Shown in pieces: positions 16,986 through 25,134 of a stretch of 50,558 bases of DNA. The stretch is from the IMG/VR virus record IMGVR_UViG_3300037360_000100, positions 1 to 50,558 of that record; one strand, given 5' to 3'. The stretch is from a virus. Every line of letters starts with the position of its first letter. Within the stretch, counting starts at the first letter, position 1. Made by a program: the position numbers and the translations under genes. Under the pieces are notes generated by a model. The model did not search any database, was not told the DNA's origin, and saw only the letters and a list, made by a program, of their open reading frames with translations.

Positions 16986-17171
16986 TCATTGCTTGGCCGC
17001 TGTCATTAGGCCCTTGGCGTTGATGCCTGGTAGTGACGCCAAAATCTTGGCGACGATTTCCGCCCAGCGCCAGCCGGTCTCGCTCGCCACGACCTGCATG
17101 ATCGCAGTCGCGTAGGTGATTGCCAGAATGTCGTTAACTGGATTGCTGAGCCAAGTGATAATTGTGTTCAT
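16986..17171 (-). CDS. Small hydrophobic protein, 61 aa
   Basis: The ATG at 17171 overlaps the TGA of the protease gene (ATGA). The product has a hydrophobic helix (NDILAITYATAIMQVVA) followed by an amphipathic Trp-containing segment (TGWRWAEIVAKILASL). It could be a small membrane or holin-like protein; no family recognised. Coupled translation with the lipoprotein protease suggests they act together (inference). Confidence 0.65.
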   Translation of the reverse strand: MNTIITWLSNPVNDILAITYATAIMQVVASETGWRWAEIVAKILASLPGINAKGLMTAAKQ

Positions 17172-18151
17172 GGCGTCACCGGGCAATCTGCGTCAAAGTC
17201 GAGTTTTGGAAGGTCACTCAATGCAATCCACGCGTAGCCGCACACCGAGCCGATGCACCAGCCCCAGGTGTTACCCCAGCTGTTGTGTATCCAAACGGCG
17301 TCAACGGGCGCGATTTTGTGTGTAAGGTCAAGGATAGCGGCGTTCATGTCGTGCCCGCCTTCGACGTAGCCGGTCACCTGCAACTGGCCTGTAGCGCTGG
17401 GTGTCTGCATGCCGGACCAGAAATCGACGCCAATGTCGGCGGGGCCATTAGCGAGGCACGCTTCAAGCTGCGCAGTCGTGTCTGCGGTCGTGTAAGCGCC
17501 GGCCCAACCCTCGGTGGTCATCCAAGTTGCGACCGAAGCCGTTTGGCTGCCGTTGTCGTTCGCGCCAGTTGCCGGATTGAACGCGGCCGGGCAAGTTTTG
17601 CTTGTGCACGGGATGGTGCAGCCGTTGTCAATGCATGTGCCGCCCTGGTAGGCTAGACGTGCATCGGTCTCGTTGCAATGCGTGCTGCCCTTGAACGGCT
17701 GCGTACTGATTGTCATCACATGGGCGTTGCCTGTGCAGCTTCCCGTTTGGCCTTGGTCAAGCGTTGCACAGTTCGCTAGGTGCGTGGCCGAGCACAATTG
17801 AGTGGCCGCTTCGGCCGTAAACGCTGCGCGCCCCGGGTGCCTGTGGTGTCGCTTGCCTATCTTATGGTGGACGGCCTTCGCAGTTACGTTGGCCTTAGTT
17901 GGCAGCACAATCGAGGCGCAAACCGTGGTCGGTGCAGCGCTGGACCCGCCGGTCGCAACTTGCCCGCCCGTTGCCTTGGCCCCACCAGTCGATGCCCTGC
18001 CTCCGGTTGAGCTGCGGCCACCCGTTGCGGGTGCGCCACCAGTGCAGCTACACTTGCAAGGTTTTGCGGACATTTCTGTGCAGGGCGTGGCCTGCTGACT
18101 ACCGCACGCATGCGCACAAAGTATAGCGAACGCAGCTAGAAAGCGCTTCAC
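17168..18151 (-). CDS. Papain-like (C1A) cysteine protease lipoprotein
   Basis: The start is the GTG at 18151 overlapping the stop of the upstream lipoprotein gene (GTGA). Residues 1-17 form a lipoprotein signal with Cys after FAILCAHA. A linker of about 35 residues made of (S/T)GG repeats follows (GGRSSTGGRASTGG). The protease domain shows the C1A tetrad: Gln and Cys in LDQGQTGSCTGNA, His in GGHDMNAA, Asn in IHNSWGNTWGW. Many extra Cys suggest disulfides, fitting a periplasmic or surface location. An exported lipoprotein protease is very unusual for a phage. The linker style is common in Myxococcota secreted proteins, suggesting acquisition from such a host. Confidence 0.85.
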   Translation of the reverse strand: MKRFLAAFAILCAHACGSQQATPCTEMSAKPCKCSCTGGAPATGGRSSTGGRASTGGAKATGGQVATGGSSAAPTTVCASIVLPTKANVTAKAVHHKIGKRHHRHPGRAAFTAEAATQLCSATHLANCATLDQGQTGSCTGNAHVMTISTQPFKGSTHCNETDARLAYQGGTCIDNGCTIPCTSKTCPAAFNPATGANDNGSQTASVATWMTTEGWAGAYTTADTTAQLEACLANGPADIGVDFWSGMQTPSATGQLQVTGYVEGGHDMNAAILDLTHKIAPVDAVWIHNSWGNTWGWCIGSVCGYAWIALSDLPKLDFDADCPVTP

Positions 18152-18360
18152 TTTCGCACCGTGGCCTGAACGCCTGCGGCTTGCAGTTGTGCCAGGGCGG
18201 CTACTTGCTCGGCCTGCGAACCGTAGCAAAAGGCTATCGTTTGGCCATTGACGGGAACATCCAAACAGTACGCAAAGCACTGGCCGGACTGGGCGGAAGG
18301 TGTACCAAAAATGCCGCAACCAACTAAGGCTAGGGCGACCAAAGAGCTTAGGAACTTCAT
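18148..18360 (-). CDS. Small lipoprotein, 70 aa
   Basis: The signal MKFLSSLVALALVGC ends in a good lipobox (L-V-G-C). The mature part is about 55 residues with two or three further Cys (GQCFAYCLDV, AFCYGS) and a helical end. It overlaps the protease gene by four bases. Candidates: outer spanin, superinfection-exclusion lipoprotein, or a partner/inhibitor of the protease. The coupling favours the last, but there is no sequence proof. A perfect hairpin abuts the start codon. Confidence 0.7.
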   Translation of the reverse strand: MKFLSSLVALALVGCGIFGTPSAQSGQCFAYCLDVPVNGQTIAFCYGSQAEQVAALAQLQAAGVQATVRK

Positions 18361-18392
18361 GCCCTAAGGTTAGCACCGGCTAACCTTAGGGC
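18361..18392 (-). promoter_or_regulatory. Perfect 14-bp hairpin at the lipoprotein start codon
   Basis: GCCCTAAGGTTAGC and its exact complement with a CGGT loop on the minus strand. The 3' arm ends directly before the ATG of the lipoprotein gene and contains the only AGG that could act as ribosome binding site. No T run follows. It may hide the start site in longer transcripts, or terminate transcription from upstream. Confidence 0.7.
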
Positions 18393-18403
18393 AAGTCGGG
18401 GGC

Positions 18404-18760
18404 CTAGATCTCGTCTACGCGCTCGGCCAGACTCTCAAGGTACCCGCTAGATCGCATCCTGTTGCATAAAGCAATGCGCTCTTTGAGCTTGGCGAAAGCT
18501 ACCCTATGCGCTTGGCTATCTGCCCGTTTGGATGCGCAGCACTCGGTCTTACCTACGCAGCATCTCGGCGCGTAGAACGGGAGCCCAATCACGCCCTTGG
18601 GGCGCTCGTCCAGACTATGTGGTGTGTAGTCAGCCACTGTAGCAACCACACCCACATGCACGTAGCGACCCCAGCATTTGCTGGGCATTTTGGCAACCGA
18701 GATGACTACGCTGTAGCTTTGGTCTGACGCTGGGTCTGAGTAGGTGTTTACACTTGACAT
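18404..18760 (-). CDS. Unknown Cys-containing protein, 118 aa
   Basis: No recognised family. The middle contains APRCCVGKTECCASKRADSQ, a tight group of four Cys that could bind a metal, followed by a basic helix (HRVAFAKLKERIALCNRMR). It stands alone between two hairpin regions, so it may be separately expressed. Start ATG without a strong Shine-Dalgarno. Confidence 0.6.
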   Translation of the reverse strand: MSSVNTYSDPASDQSYSVVISVAKMPSKCWGRYVHVGVVATVADYTPHSLDERPKGVIGLPFYAPRCCVGKTECCASKRADSQAHRVAFAKLKERIALCNRMRSSGYLESLAERVDEI

Positions 18761-18779
18761 TTGGGATTTTCTACTTTCT

Positions 18780-18794
18780 AGGAGCTCAGCTCCT
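18780..18794. repeat. 15-bp palindrome
   Basis: AGGAGCT-C-AGCTCCT, just upstream of the 118-residue gene on the minus strand. Possible operator; nothing more can be said. Confidence 0.5.
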
Positions 18795-18830
18795 GACTGT
18801 ATCTATTGCACCCCGTGTGCCAACGAAGCC

Positions 18831-18854
18831 CCTAGAAGTACGCGCGCTTCTAGG
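18831..18854. repeat. 8-bp stem inverted repeat at the end of the 65-aa gene
   Basis: CCTAGAAG, 8 bases, CTTCTAGG, covering the stop codon of the gene ending at 18850. It could end the head-gene transcript (weak, no T run leftward). Confidence 0.45.
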
Positions 18855-19047
18855 CTATTTTTGGCTCCTTTGGTCCGCCGCTCTGCGAAGCACTTTGCGC
18901 GGTCTGCGCAACTTCGTTCGCGCTCTGTGTAATCCTTTGCGCGTCGCAGAGCAGCCCACCGCGTCGCGGCGCGTTCCACTGCTCAAATGGCAAGGCTGCG
19001 ATTTTCACTGGACAGCCTGTGCCTTCAATGTTTTCCTGTTTTCTCAT
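18850..19047 (-). CDS. Unknown protein, 65 aa
   Basis: It starts with an ATG inside the end of the 928-residue gene, overlapping it by 23 bases. The C-terminal half is Gln/Ala/Ser-rich (QSANEVAQTAQSASQSGG), likely helical. No family recognised. Its reality rests on the open frame, overlap style and absence of another gene here. Confidence 0.5.
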   Translation of the reverse strand: MRKQENIEGTGCPVKIAALPFEQWNAPRRGGLLCDAQRITQSANEVAQTAQSASQSGGPKEPKIA

Positions 19048-21811
19048 AGGCTTTCAATTCCTTGGACTTAGGACCGAGCTCAAATTTGAGCCCTATTTCG
19101 TTGCCTACAGGCCTAGATTCGAGCCAAGCCTTGCCTAGCTTGGTCGTCTGGCCCTCGCGGTGCGCAAATGGCGTACTGGTCTGCACACGAGACAGATCGT
19201 GCATCGTTTTCGCTTTGGACAGATCTACCTTTAGTCCTTTCTCTTGCATAAAACGTGTCATTTCTTGCTTGTAGCCCTCGAACTTCGAAGGATCACGCAA
19301 ACTGAAACCGAGACGCGGCCACTGGTACTGACCAGTCCAGGCTGCATCCGTGGTTATGCGAGAAACCACACCCGTCTGCTGGTAGGCTCTGAGTTGCTCA
19401 TCAAAAAGCTTAGAACCGAGCCCCTTGCCTTGAATTGACTCATGCAGCATCATTACGTCGTGGTTCACCTCGATTTCCTTGTGTCCGGACTCCCACGATG
19501 TATTGAACTGTCGCTTAAGGTGTAACAGTACGTTTCCGGCCTGGTCCTTGACCTTGGCCTCTAGGTGTATGCTGTCCGACGTTGTCGGGCGTGCAAGGTA
19601 TTCCACTGTGTGCGCTCCTGGTATGTCCAGCTTGTGCACATTAAGCAGGCCCTGTATGTGCTCCGCGTCCAAGTGGTGACCGAAGATGCCTTGTGCGGCT
19701 GCCTGAAACTTGTCGTGGCTGGTGTAGTTGATACCGTTCGCGCTCATGCGCTCGCCTAATCCGGCGCCTTCAGTGAACTGGCCCTTTTCGTCGCGCGGAT
19801 GCTTTGACTCATCGAAATCCCCGCCGTCAAATTCCTGTGTTGGCAAATCGTCGGTCGCGTCGTCGAATTCCTCTAGGACTGGTATTGCAATGCAGCGACA
19901 CTGGAAATCTTGGCCAGGGTGATTTGTCGCGCCAGTGCGCTCACACGTAACCGGCGGATCGTCCCATCGGTGCACGGTGTTGTTCAAGATCTCGTGGTTT
20001 GGGTAGCCTCGGTCCTTGGGGTCGTTTCGCACGCTACCGTCGTTCGACGTGCTCCAGCGGTATCGGTCAACGCCTGCAGCCGTTTGTGCAGCCTGGTTCA
20101 TGCGCCCATTGAGTTTTAGGGTCTGGTCTCTGGCGATTAACTCGGCACGGGCTCGGGTTACCCCGAAAGTGTCCTCGAGGGCCGTGGCCATTTCCTCGAC
20201 CCGTGTCCCGTCGTAGTCCTCCAGGAGGTCGCCAATTCTGTCGCGCATCTCGTCGGATAGGTTCGTTATCAAATCGACGTTCTCGTTGCGCCAGGCTGCG
20301 ATTTCAGAGCCTAGAAATAGGTCTGTGTTCGCGAGCCCGGGCATGTACCTGGGCACGTCGTGCTCCACGTGCGAGCGCACAGTTCCGCCGACCTGGCTCA
20401 GGGGTACCCGATCCGCTGCTTCGCGCAACGGGGTCGTAATGCCCTGTAGGACCTTGCTGGCAAGGGCATCAAGACGGGCACCGTCTGCGCGTTGATAGCT
20501 TCCGCCGGGCTCGAAAATGTCTCGCGTTGCGTTAATTCCTAGCTCGTTGTGCTCGTGTGTAATGCGAAACCTACCAGGATTTTCCTTGTCCTTTTTGAAG
20601 TGCGCTCCTTGGTAGTCAAAGCCCGGGTGCTCGGTTGCGTGCTCGCTGATAGCAGCATACATGCGCTCTTTGGCTTCGCCCTCACGCGTTAGCTGGTCCG
20701 CACTCTTGAACTCATATGTATCGCGCTCTCCAGGCTTGTCCGTGAATCTGTGCGTCACACCCGCTGGCGTGGTCCACTCATACGCGCGAGGCTTAAGCGG
20801 CTTCCCCGAAGCGCTCACGCCGGCTCGGCTGACATCGCCTCCACCCGTCCAGCGACCATTCTCGTCTCGTGGCTCGTCGGGGTCAAAGGCGTCCTTCCGT
20901 GCGCCTTCTTCTACGTGTACCAAGGTCACAAGACCGTGCCTAGGGTGCTGTATATGCTCTATTCTGGTTATTTGCAGCTTCGCACTTCGTGGGACTAGTA
21001 CATCACGCTCAAAGCCGTGACCTCCCGGGAGCGGCATACCTCTGAGATTGCCTTTGAGCAGAACCGGGACGGTACCCTCTTTCTTAACTAGTGTGCCGGC
21101 TGCGTAGTGCGCAGCCGTTGCGGCTGAAGTTGAGAATGAGCTTGTTGACTGTAGTGCAAAGTTTTCTCCCACTTTCAGCTTGAGTGCATCTTCACTTTTT
21201 AGCTGCATTCCACGGAATAGCGTAATTGGCTGAGCGCCCTTTGACTCGCGCTCGACCATTTCTCGCACCACTTTTGAGTGTTCTGTGTCCTTGCCTTCAG
21301 CTTCTGCCTTAACTATTGTGTGGTAGTTGTGCAGGTACTGATAAGCCGCGTCCTTCTCAGCCGGAGTTACTTTAGCGTTAATTCGAGCCAGCGCCTGCTC
21401 TCTAAGCGCCTCGTGCTCCAACGTGCCTTGGTCTACGTCCAGTGCTTCACTCTCTTTTGTGCTTTCATAAATGCTTGACTTAACCTCTGGCTGAAATACA
21501 CCGAAAAGATCATTGCTTCCAGCCCACGGATCTGGTGCATTCAGAAAGTCGCTTGAACTGCTGCCAGTCCAGCGTCCCTGCTCGTCCCTCGGCTCGTCCG
21601 GGTCGAACCCGTCGTGCTTTGCCGCAAGCTCCGCCAGTTTCGGGTACGTCTCAGCAATAGCGCCCATGACGATAGTCTTGAACTCTGCTGCCCATCCACG
21701 CATTGCTCCGAGGTAGAGTCGCTCGGCCTCGTTCGGTGGCTTCGGGCGCTTGGCAAGCTTGCGCCCAAAGAGCTTTTTCCTTACCTCGGCCAGCCTAGAG
21801 TGCGTGATCAA
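19025..21811 (-). CDS. Mu F-like head protein fused to ADP-ribosyltransferase-like and GNAT-like domains
   Basis: 928 residues; TTG start overlapping the upstream stop (TTGA). Order: helical N-terminus (1-65); linker FDPDEPRDEQGRWTG (69-83); ADP-ribosyltransferase-like domain (about 110-305) with R200 in LFRGM, STS at 222-224 and E-R-D at 268-270; second linker FDPDEPRDENGRWTG (309-323); an unknown domain (about 340-440); Mu F/SPP1 gp7-like minor head domain (about 445-645, with ELIARDQTLKLNG and QDFQCRCIAIPV); third linker HPRDEKGQFTEG (671-682); C-terminal GNAT-like domain with the acetyl-CoA loop IQGKGLGSKLF. The minor head protein is packaged near the portal, so the extra domains could be delivered into the host with DNA, like T4 Alt (inference). 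Confidence 0.8.
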   Translation of the reverse strand: MITHSRLAEVRKKLFGRKLAKRPKPPNEAERLYLGAMRGWAAEFKTIVMGAIAETYPKLAELAAKHDGFDPDEPRDEQGRWTGSSSSDFLNAPDPWAGSNDLFGVFQPEVKSSIYESTKESEALDVDQGTLEHEALREQALARINAKVTPAEKDAAYQYLHNYHTIVKAEAEGKDTEHSKVVREMVERESKGAQPITLFRGMQLKSEDALKLKVGENFALQSTSSFSTSAATAAHYAAGTLVKKEGTVPVLLKGNLRGMPLPGGHGFERDVLVPRSAKLQITRIEHIQHPRHGLVTLVHVEEGARKDAFDPDEPRDENGRWTGGGDVSRAGVSASGKPLKPRAYEWTTPAGVTHRFTDKPGERDTYEFKSADQLTREGEAKERMYAAISEHATEHPGFDYQGAHFKKDKENPGRFRITHEHNELGINATRDIFEPGGSYQRADGARLDALASKVLQGITTPLREAADRVPLSQVGGTVRSHVEHDVPRYMPGLANTDLFLGSEIAAWRNENVDLITNLSDEMRDRIGDLLEDYDGTRVEEMATALEDTFGVTRARAELIARDQTLKLNGRMNQAAQTAAGVDRYRWSTSNDGSVRNDPKDRGYPNHEILNNTVHRWDDPPVTCERTGATNHPGQDFQCRCIAIPVLEEFDDATDDLPTQEFDGGDFDESKHPRDEKGQFTEGAGLGERMSANGINYTSHDKFQAAAQGIFGHHLDAEHIQGLLNVHKLDIPGAHTVEYLARPTTSDSIHLEAKVKDQAGNVLLHLKRQFNTSWESGHKEIEVNHDVMMLHESIQGKGLGSKLFDEQLRAYQQTGVVSRITTDAAWTGQYQWPRLGFSLRDPSKFEGYKQEMTRFMQEKGLKVDLSKAKTMHDLSRVQTSTPFAHREGQTTKLGKAWLESRPVGNEIGLKFELGPKSKELKAYEKTGKH

Positions 21812-21984
21812 AATACACCAGCCGCGCGCACCTTAGTGCGAGCCCAAGAGCAGAAGGCCTCTATTTCCGCGCGTTCGACCTTATAGCGCACTCGCTCTAG
21901 GTCGTTGCAGCAAAACTCGTATTCAAGCGCGTCTACATTTGAAAGCATGCTCTCTTCGAGTGCGTCGATTTGTTCGCGTGTCAC
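21808..21984 (-). CDS. Small acidic helical protein, 58 aa
   Basis: GTG start overlapping the stop of the glycosyltransferase gene (GTGA); its TGA overlaps the TTG of the head-protein gene. The product (REQIDALEESMLSNVDAL... CCNDLERVRYKVERAEIEAF) is helical. No family recognised. It is translationally coupled in the portal-head operon. Confidence 0.65.
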   Translation of the reverse strand: MTREQIDALEESMLSNVDALEYEFCCNDLERVRYKVERAEIEAFCSWARTKVRAAGVF

Positions 21985-22868
21985 TTGTACTTGTCCCTTT
22001 CAATAAACAGACCCGCTGTCGGGCACGGAATCCGGTCCGCAACGGCGGCCCAGTCTGAGCTTTGCAGCATGCGTGCCAGGTGGCGTGCGGGTTCGGCCCG
22101 GCCTCGGTTCAACTGATGCGCTTCATGATAGAAGTAGGCCGCATGCGTAATGTTATCCAAACGCTCGTGGCACATACCCTCGCGCATGGTCGCGTACCAG
22201 ACCTCTTCAGACCAGCCGCCCAGAACTGTGCGCAATGTATACAGGTCTAGGGCACGTGCGTAATTCCCTGCCGCGTAATGATTTTGCGCTGCGTAGAACA
22301 CTACGCGTGGATCGTCCGGATGGTCCACAAGGTCAAGGTCTGAAAGACGTGCGTAGCGGAGCCACTTGGCTTGGCTTTGGTCTCCGAGGTCTGAGAAAAC
22401 CTCCACACAGTCGAGAGACCCCACGGACCCGCCACCCTCGGCCGTCTCGTGCACGCGGTACTTCCACACCCAAGGCGCCCGCGCGCGGAAGATGCGCGTG
22501 CTCTTGAACGCACACGAGCCGTAACTTACGGGCACTTGGTACGCGTCCGCGGTCAGCTTGGGCAAAGGTCCGTCCGTGCCGATTTGCTCGCCCGCGTCCA
22601 AGTGTAGAAGGTACTGGTTCGACGCCTGGCACACGTACGCGCGCGCCGCGTCAAATGCGAAGTTGCGTGCGTCCGCGAAACTGTCTGTCCAGGGATAACG
22701 GACAACCTGCCCGGGTAGACACCCGACGGCCGTGCGCACGAATTCAATCGTGTCATCGGTTGAGCCTGTGTCGCAAATGGTGTAGCTGTCCACAAGGGGC
22801 AGCGCACTCTCAATTGTGCGCTGAATGCGGGCGCTTTCATTCCGGGATAAGACGACTAGGTGCATCAT
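21981..22868 (-). CDS. Glycosyltransferase family 2 with TPR-like C-terminus
   Basis: 295 residues from the ATG at 22868 (a second ATG follows at once). The GT-A pattern is clear: VVLSRNESARIQRTIESAL, then YTICDTGSTDDT, and the metal-binding LLHLDAGEQ. Residues about 190-280 (VVFYAAQNHYAAGNYARALD, EGMCHERLDNITHAAYFYHE) look like TPR helices. It transfers a sugar from a nucleotide sugar; the acceptor is unknown. Lying between portal and minor head gene, it may modify a virion protein or the host envelope (inference). Confidence 0.8.
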   Translation of the reverse strand: MMHLVVLSRNESARIQRTIESALPLVDSYTICDTGSTDDTIEFVRTAVGCLPGQVVRYPWTDSFADARNFAFDAARAYVCQASNQYLLHLDAGEQIGTDGPLPKLTADAYQVPVSYGSCAFKSTRIFRARAPWVWKYRVHETAEGGGSVGSLDCVEVFSDLGDQSQAKWLRYARLSDLDLVDHPDDPRVVFYAAQNHYAAGNYARALDLYTLRTVLGGWSEEVWYATMREGMCHERLDNITHAAYFYHEAHQLNRGRAEPARHLARMLQSSDWAAVADRIPCPTAGLFIERDKYK

Positions 22869-22900
22869 TCGAAATCGTCGGGTGCGTCGTTCAACTTCAT
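22865..22900 (-). CDS. Micro-ORF of 11 codons between portal and glycosyltransferase
   Basis: The ATG overlaps the portal TGA, and the TGA overlaps the glycosyltransferase ATG. The peptide is MKLNDAPDDFE. It bridges two genes whose own ends are 30 bases apart, keeping ribosomes in contact (coupling). It may be only a coupling device. Confidence 0.45.
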   Translation of the reverse strand: MKLNDAPDDFE

Positions 22901-24417
22901 GTTCTTTTCTCTGCAGGTTTGGTGCCAAACGCCGGGTTTTCGGAGACCTCGGGCTGTGTAATCCCTCTCACGTCCTTGGGCTCGGGTGTGTTGCCTACGT
23001 CGCCTGCTTCGATCGAGCCGGGCGCGGAGCCCTCGGCTAGGTTGCGCATAACGTCCGCCAAAAGTTTCTCCCTGGTCTTAAGGTCCACCTTCCACGCGTC
23101 GGACCACGTGTCTTGGTCCGTGAAGCGACTGATGGCTACTTCCTCGGGCGTGAGAACCTGCGCGTCAATGTAGGTCTTGTCCGCCGTAGCCATTGTGCTG
23201 ATTTCTTGGGCGCGCTCCAAGGCAGAAGGCGTGTACAGGGGCTCGAACGTGACCACAACATCGGCGCAAAAGGCCTCTAAGCCCTCGACCTTCAAGACGA
23301 TTTTGGCCAGTTCTGCAATCCGCGGCCCGACCACGTTGATCTGATAGCTCTTCGTTTTATCCCAGAACCACCTCAGTGAAGCATCGCCCGTGCTGAAACC
23401 GGCTGGGTCTTGGCCAAAAAGGACCATCATTGGGATCTGCGCAGTCGCTGAAATGCGGAATGCAGCCTGTGAGAGCAGGTCTGGAATCCCCGCGAGCTGC
23501 ATCGGCTGGCGTTCGAAAGTCTCATCCTTATCTATCACAATCGCGCGCAGCATTGACCGATAAAAGTCAATCATTTGCAAGCGGGTCGTAAGCGCCTCGC
23601 CCTGGCCAGCCATGAGCTTGTCCGCAAAACCGTTCACTGTGTAGACGGCCTGAGGGCCCTCCACAATCAGAAGCTCCACGCCCTTCCACAGGGTCTCATA
23701 CATGCGCAGCTGGGGCCAGCACTTGTCCAAGATGCTGTAGTCGTATGACGCGTTCATGTTTTTTTCGCGCTGGGCCGTTCTCGCACCCGGCCAGCCAATC
23801 ATTCTAGATTCGTGAATCTCGTATGCGCCTTGGGACACACCCACCCACGTTTGCGAGAGCACGTACTTAGAGGGCTTGCCCGCCTTGGGCCCACTGTCGT
23901 ACCAGGTCATAGGCCACATAAATCGGCGGTCAACCACCTGAAGCCAGTCCAAGGACTTGGTCCGATCGAAGTCCAAGGGCTCGGACGCGTTTTGGCCATC
24001 ATCGGCCCCGAGCACGGACCAGCCGCCGCCAAACAGGCGACCCCAAACGCACCCAAGTAGCAGGTTCTCGCGCGCGTTTATTTCCTCGAACTTGCGTTCG
24101 ATTAGCTTGTCGGCTTTCTCGTTGCCCGTAGTGACCTTGTAGGGTAGACGGAATGCCTCATCAGCTTGCACGTCTATGATACGCGCAGCCAAGTCCGAGC
24201 CGTGATAGAGGTTGCTCAGGGATATGAGGTCAACAGGGGAATAGCCCCTGAACACACCATAGGAGGTCTTGTCACGCATGGTGCCCATGCCGGTGACGTC
24301 GTTTGACCACCCGACCCCAGGCCGCCCCGGGTTTGTTGAGTAGTTGCGCGTATCAAACCCCTGAAAGCCTGTGAGGCTGTCCAGGTGTGTGCTAACGGTT
24401 CCAAGGTATCCAGTCAT
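22897..24417 (-). CDS. Portal protein (DUF1073 type)
   Basis: 506 residues from the ATG at 24417; the open frame extends 75 codons further upstream but that part crosses a gene end and a promoter. Diagnostic segments: YSPVDLISLSNLYHGSDLAARIID (part), RENLLLGCVWGRLFGGG, IPMMVLFGQDPAGFSTGDA and LRWFWDKTKSYQ, as in DUF1073 portals. It forms the DNA-entry ring of the head. No strong Shine-Dalgarno is visible at this start. The C-terminus (SENPAFGTKPAEKRT) is disordered. Confidence 0.85.
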   Translation of the reverse strand: MTGYLGTVSTHLDSLTGFQGFDTRNYSTNPGRPGVGWSNDVTGMGTMRDKTSYGVFRGYSPVDLISLSNLYHGSDLAARIIDVQADEAFRLPYKVTTGNEKADKLIERKFEEINARENLLLGCVWGRLFGGGWSVLGADDGQNASEPLDFDRTKSLDWLQVVDRRFMWPMTWYDSGPKAGKPSKYVLSQTWVGVSQGAYEIHESRMIGWPGARTAQREKNMNASYDYSILDKCWPQLRMYETLWKGVELLIVEGPQAVYTVNGFADKLMAGQGEALTTRLQMIDFYRSMLRAIVIDKDETFERQPMQLAGIPDLLSQAAFRISATAQIPMMVLFGQDPAGFSTGDASLRWFWDKTKSYQINVVGPRIAELAKIVLKVEGLEAFCADVVVTFEPLYTPSALERAQEISTMATADKTYIDAQVLTPEEVAISRFTDQDTWSDAWKVDLKTREKLLADVMRNLAEGSAPGSIEAGDVGNTPEPKDVRGITQPEVSENPAFGTKPAEKRT

Positions 24418-24538
24418 ATTAGGTCGTGCGGCCGCCGGAAGTGTTTTAGCCGAGGTTACGTCCGGCCCTGAATTCGCCGGTTTGCTGGGCGGCGAACACT
24501 GGTCCGGAAAGGCTTGCTTGACGTAACGGCACGTCCTA

Positions 24539-24566
24539 AGTGTAGCGAACCTACGGCCTAAGTCAA
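24539..24566 (-). promoter_or_regulatory. Candidate promoter before portal
   Basis: TTGACT, 16 bases, TACACT on the minus strand, about 120 bases before the portal start. It resembles the other promoters of this genome but with a 16-base spacer. It would separate the head operon from the terminase operon. Confidence 0.5.
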
Positions 24567-24811
24567 GATAGGCATGGGTCAAACTCGATTCTAAACCATC
24601 CGACGTCAAGCATGGGTGGGTCGGGTGCGGCCGAACCATCAAGCATTTGCACTGGGCTTGCCTTGCCTGTGACCCATTCCCAGGGCCCGAACGTGCCCGC
24701 GTAGCGCGCAGGCAAGCGCATTAGAGGGAAACCGCACGCGAGATCGGCGCGCGTGGGCTGATACAGCTCGCCGATCGTCTGCCTGAATTCGATTACGTCT
24801 TGGAAGTTCAC
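24563..24811 (-). CDS. Unknown protein, 82 aa
   Basis: GTG start with AAAGGA seven bases upstream, overlapping the stop of the 44-residue gene. The product (NFQDVIEFRQTIGELYQPTR ... GWFRIEFDPCLS) is a compact globular type, Trp/Pro-rich. No family recognised. Possibly a small head-related or host-directed protein. Confidence 0.65.
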   Translation of the reverse strand: MNFQDVIEFRQTIGELYQPTRADLACGFPLMRLPARYAGTFGPWEWVTGKASPVQMLDGSAAPDPPMLDVGWFRIEFDPCLS

Positions 24812-24942
24812 TTCTGATTCCTTTCACAAACCCAAACGCGAGCTCCACACCAGGCCTTATAGTACCAACCAGCCTCATCCGCGCGTGCGGTGCGAAGGCC
24901 TAGGTATTGGAGCTCACTGAGAAGGGCTTTGATTTGGAACAT
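24808..24942 (-). CDS. Unknown protein, 44 aa
   Basis: MFQIKALLSELQYLGLRT start, ending in WVCERNQK, with TGA overlapping the GTG of the next gene. Helical, Trp/Tyr-rich. No clear Shine-Dalgarno. Supported by coupling and by filling the gap between two genes. Confidence 0.45.
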   Translation of the reverse strand: MFQIKALLSELQYLGLRTARADEAGWYYKAWCGARVWVCERNQK

Positions 24943-24972
24943 GCTAGTATTAACGGACGTCACGGGGAAAGC

Positions 24973-25134
24973 TTAAGAGTAAATTCGAGTCCAAGCCACC
25001 ATTTTTCGGTCTTCAAGGCGCAGGAAATCCGCGAGGTCTGTGCGCAACCAAGCGCGCATGTGTGTGCGTGCGCCTTCTGGGTCGAGGCCTTTTTCGAGGG
25101 CGACCTGGGCGGCAAGTTCGATTAGCCAGGTCAT
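24973..25134 (-). CDS. Small helical protein, 53 aa
   Basis: The ATG overlaps the TGA of the 26-residue membrane peptide gene. MTWLIELAAQVALEKGLDPE, then a basic helix (RTHMRAWLRTDLADFLRLED). Third member of a coupled run of three tiny genes. No known family. Confidence 0.55.
   Translation of the reverse strand: MTWLIELAAQVALEKGLDPEGARTHMRAWLRTDLADFLRLEDRKMVAWTRIYS

Noticed and set aside
17168-18376. 402-residue version of the protease
   Set aside because: The first 75 codons overlap the lipoprotein gene in another frame; the GTG at 18151 begins a proper lipoprotein signal and has the GTGA overlap.
24418-24642. 75-codon N-terminal extension of portal
   Set aside because: It would overlap the 82-residue gene and the promoter; the sequence is unlike portal N-termini. 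The exact start is still uncertain.
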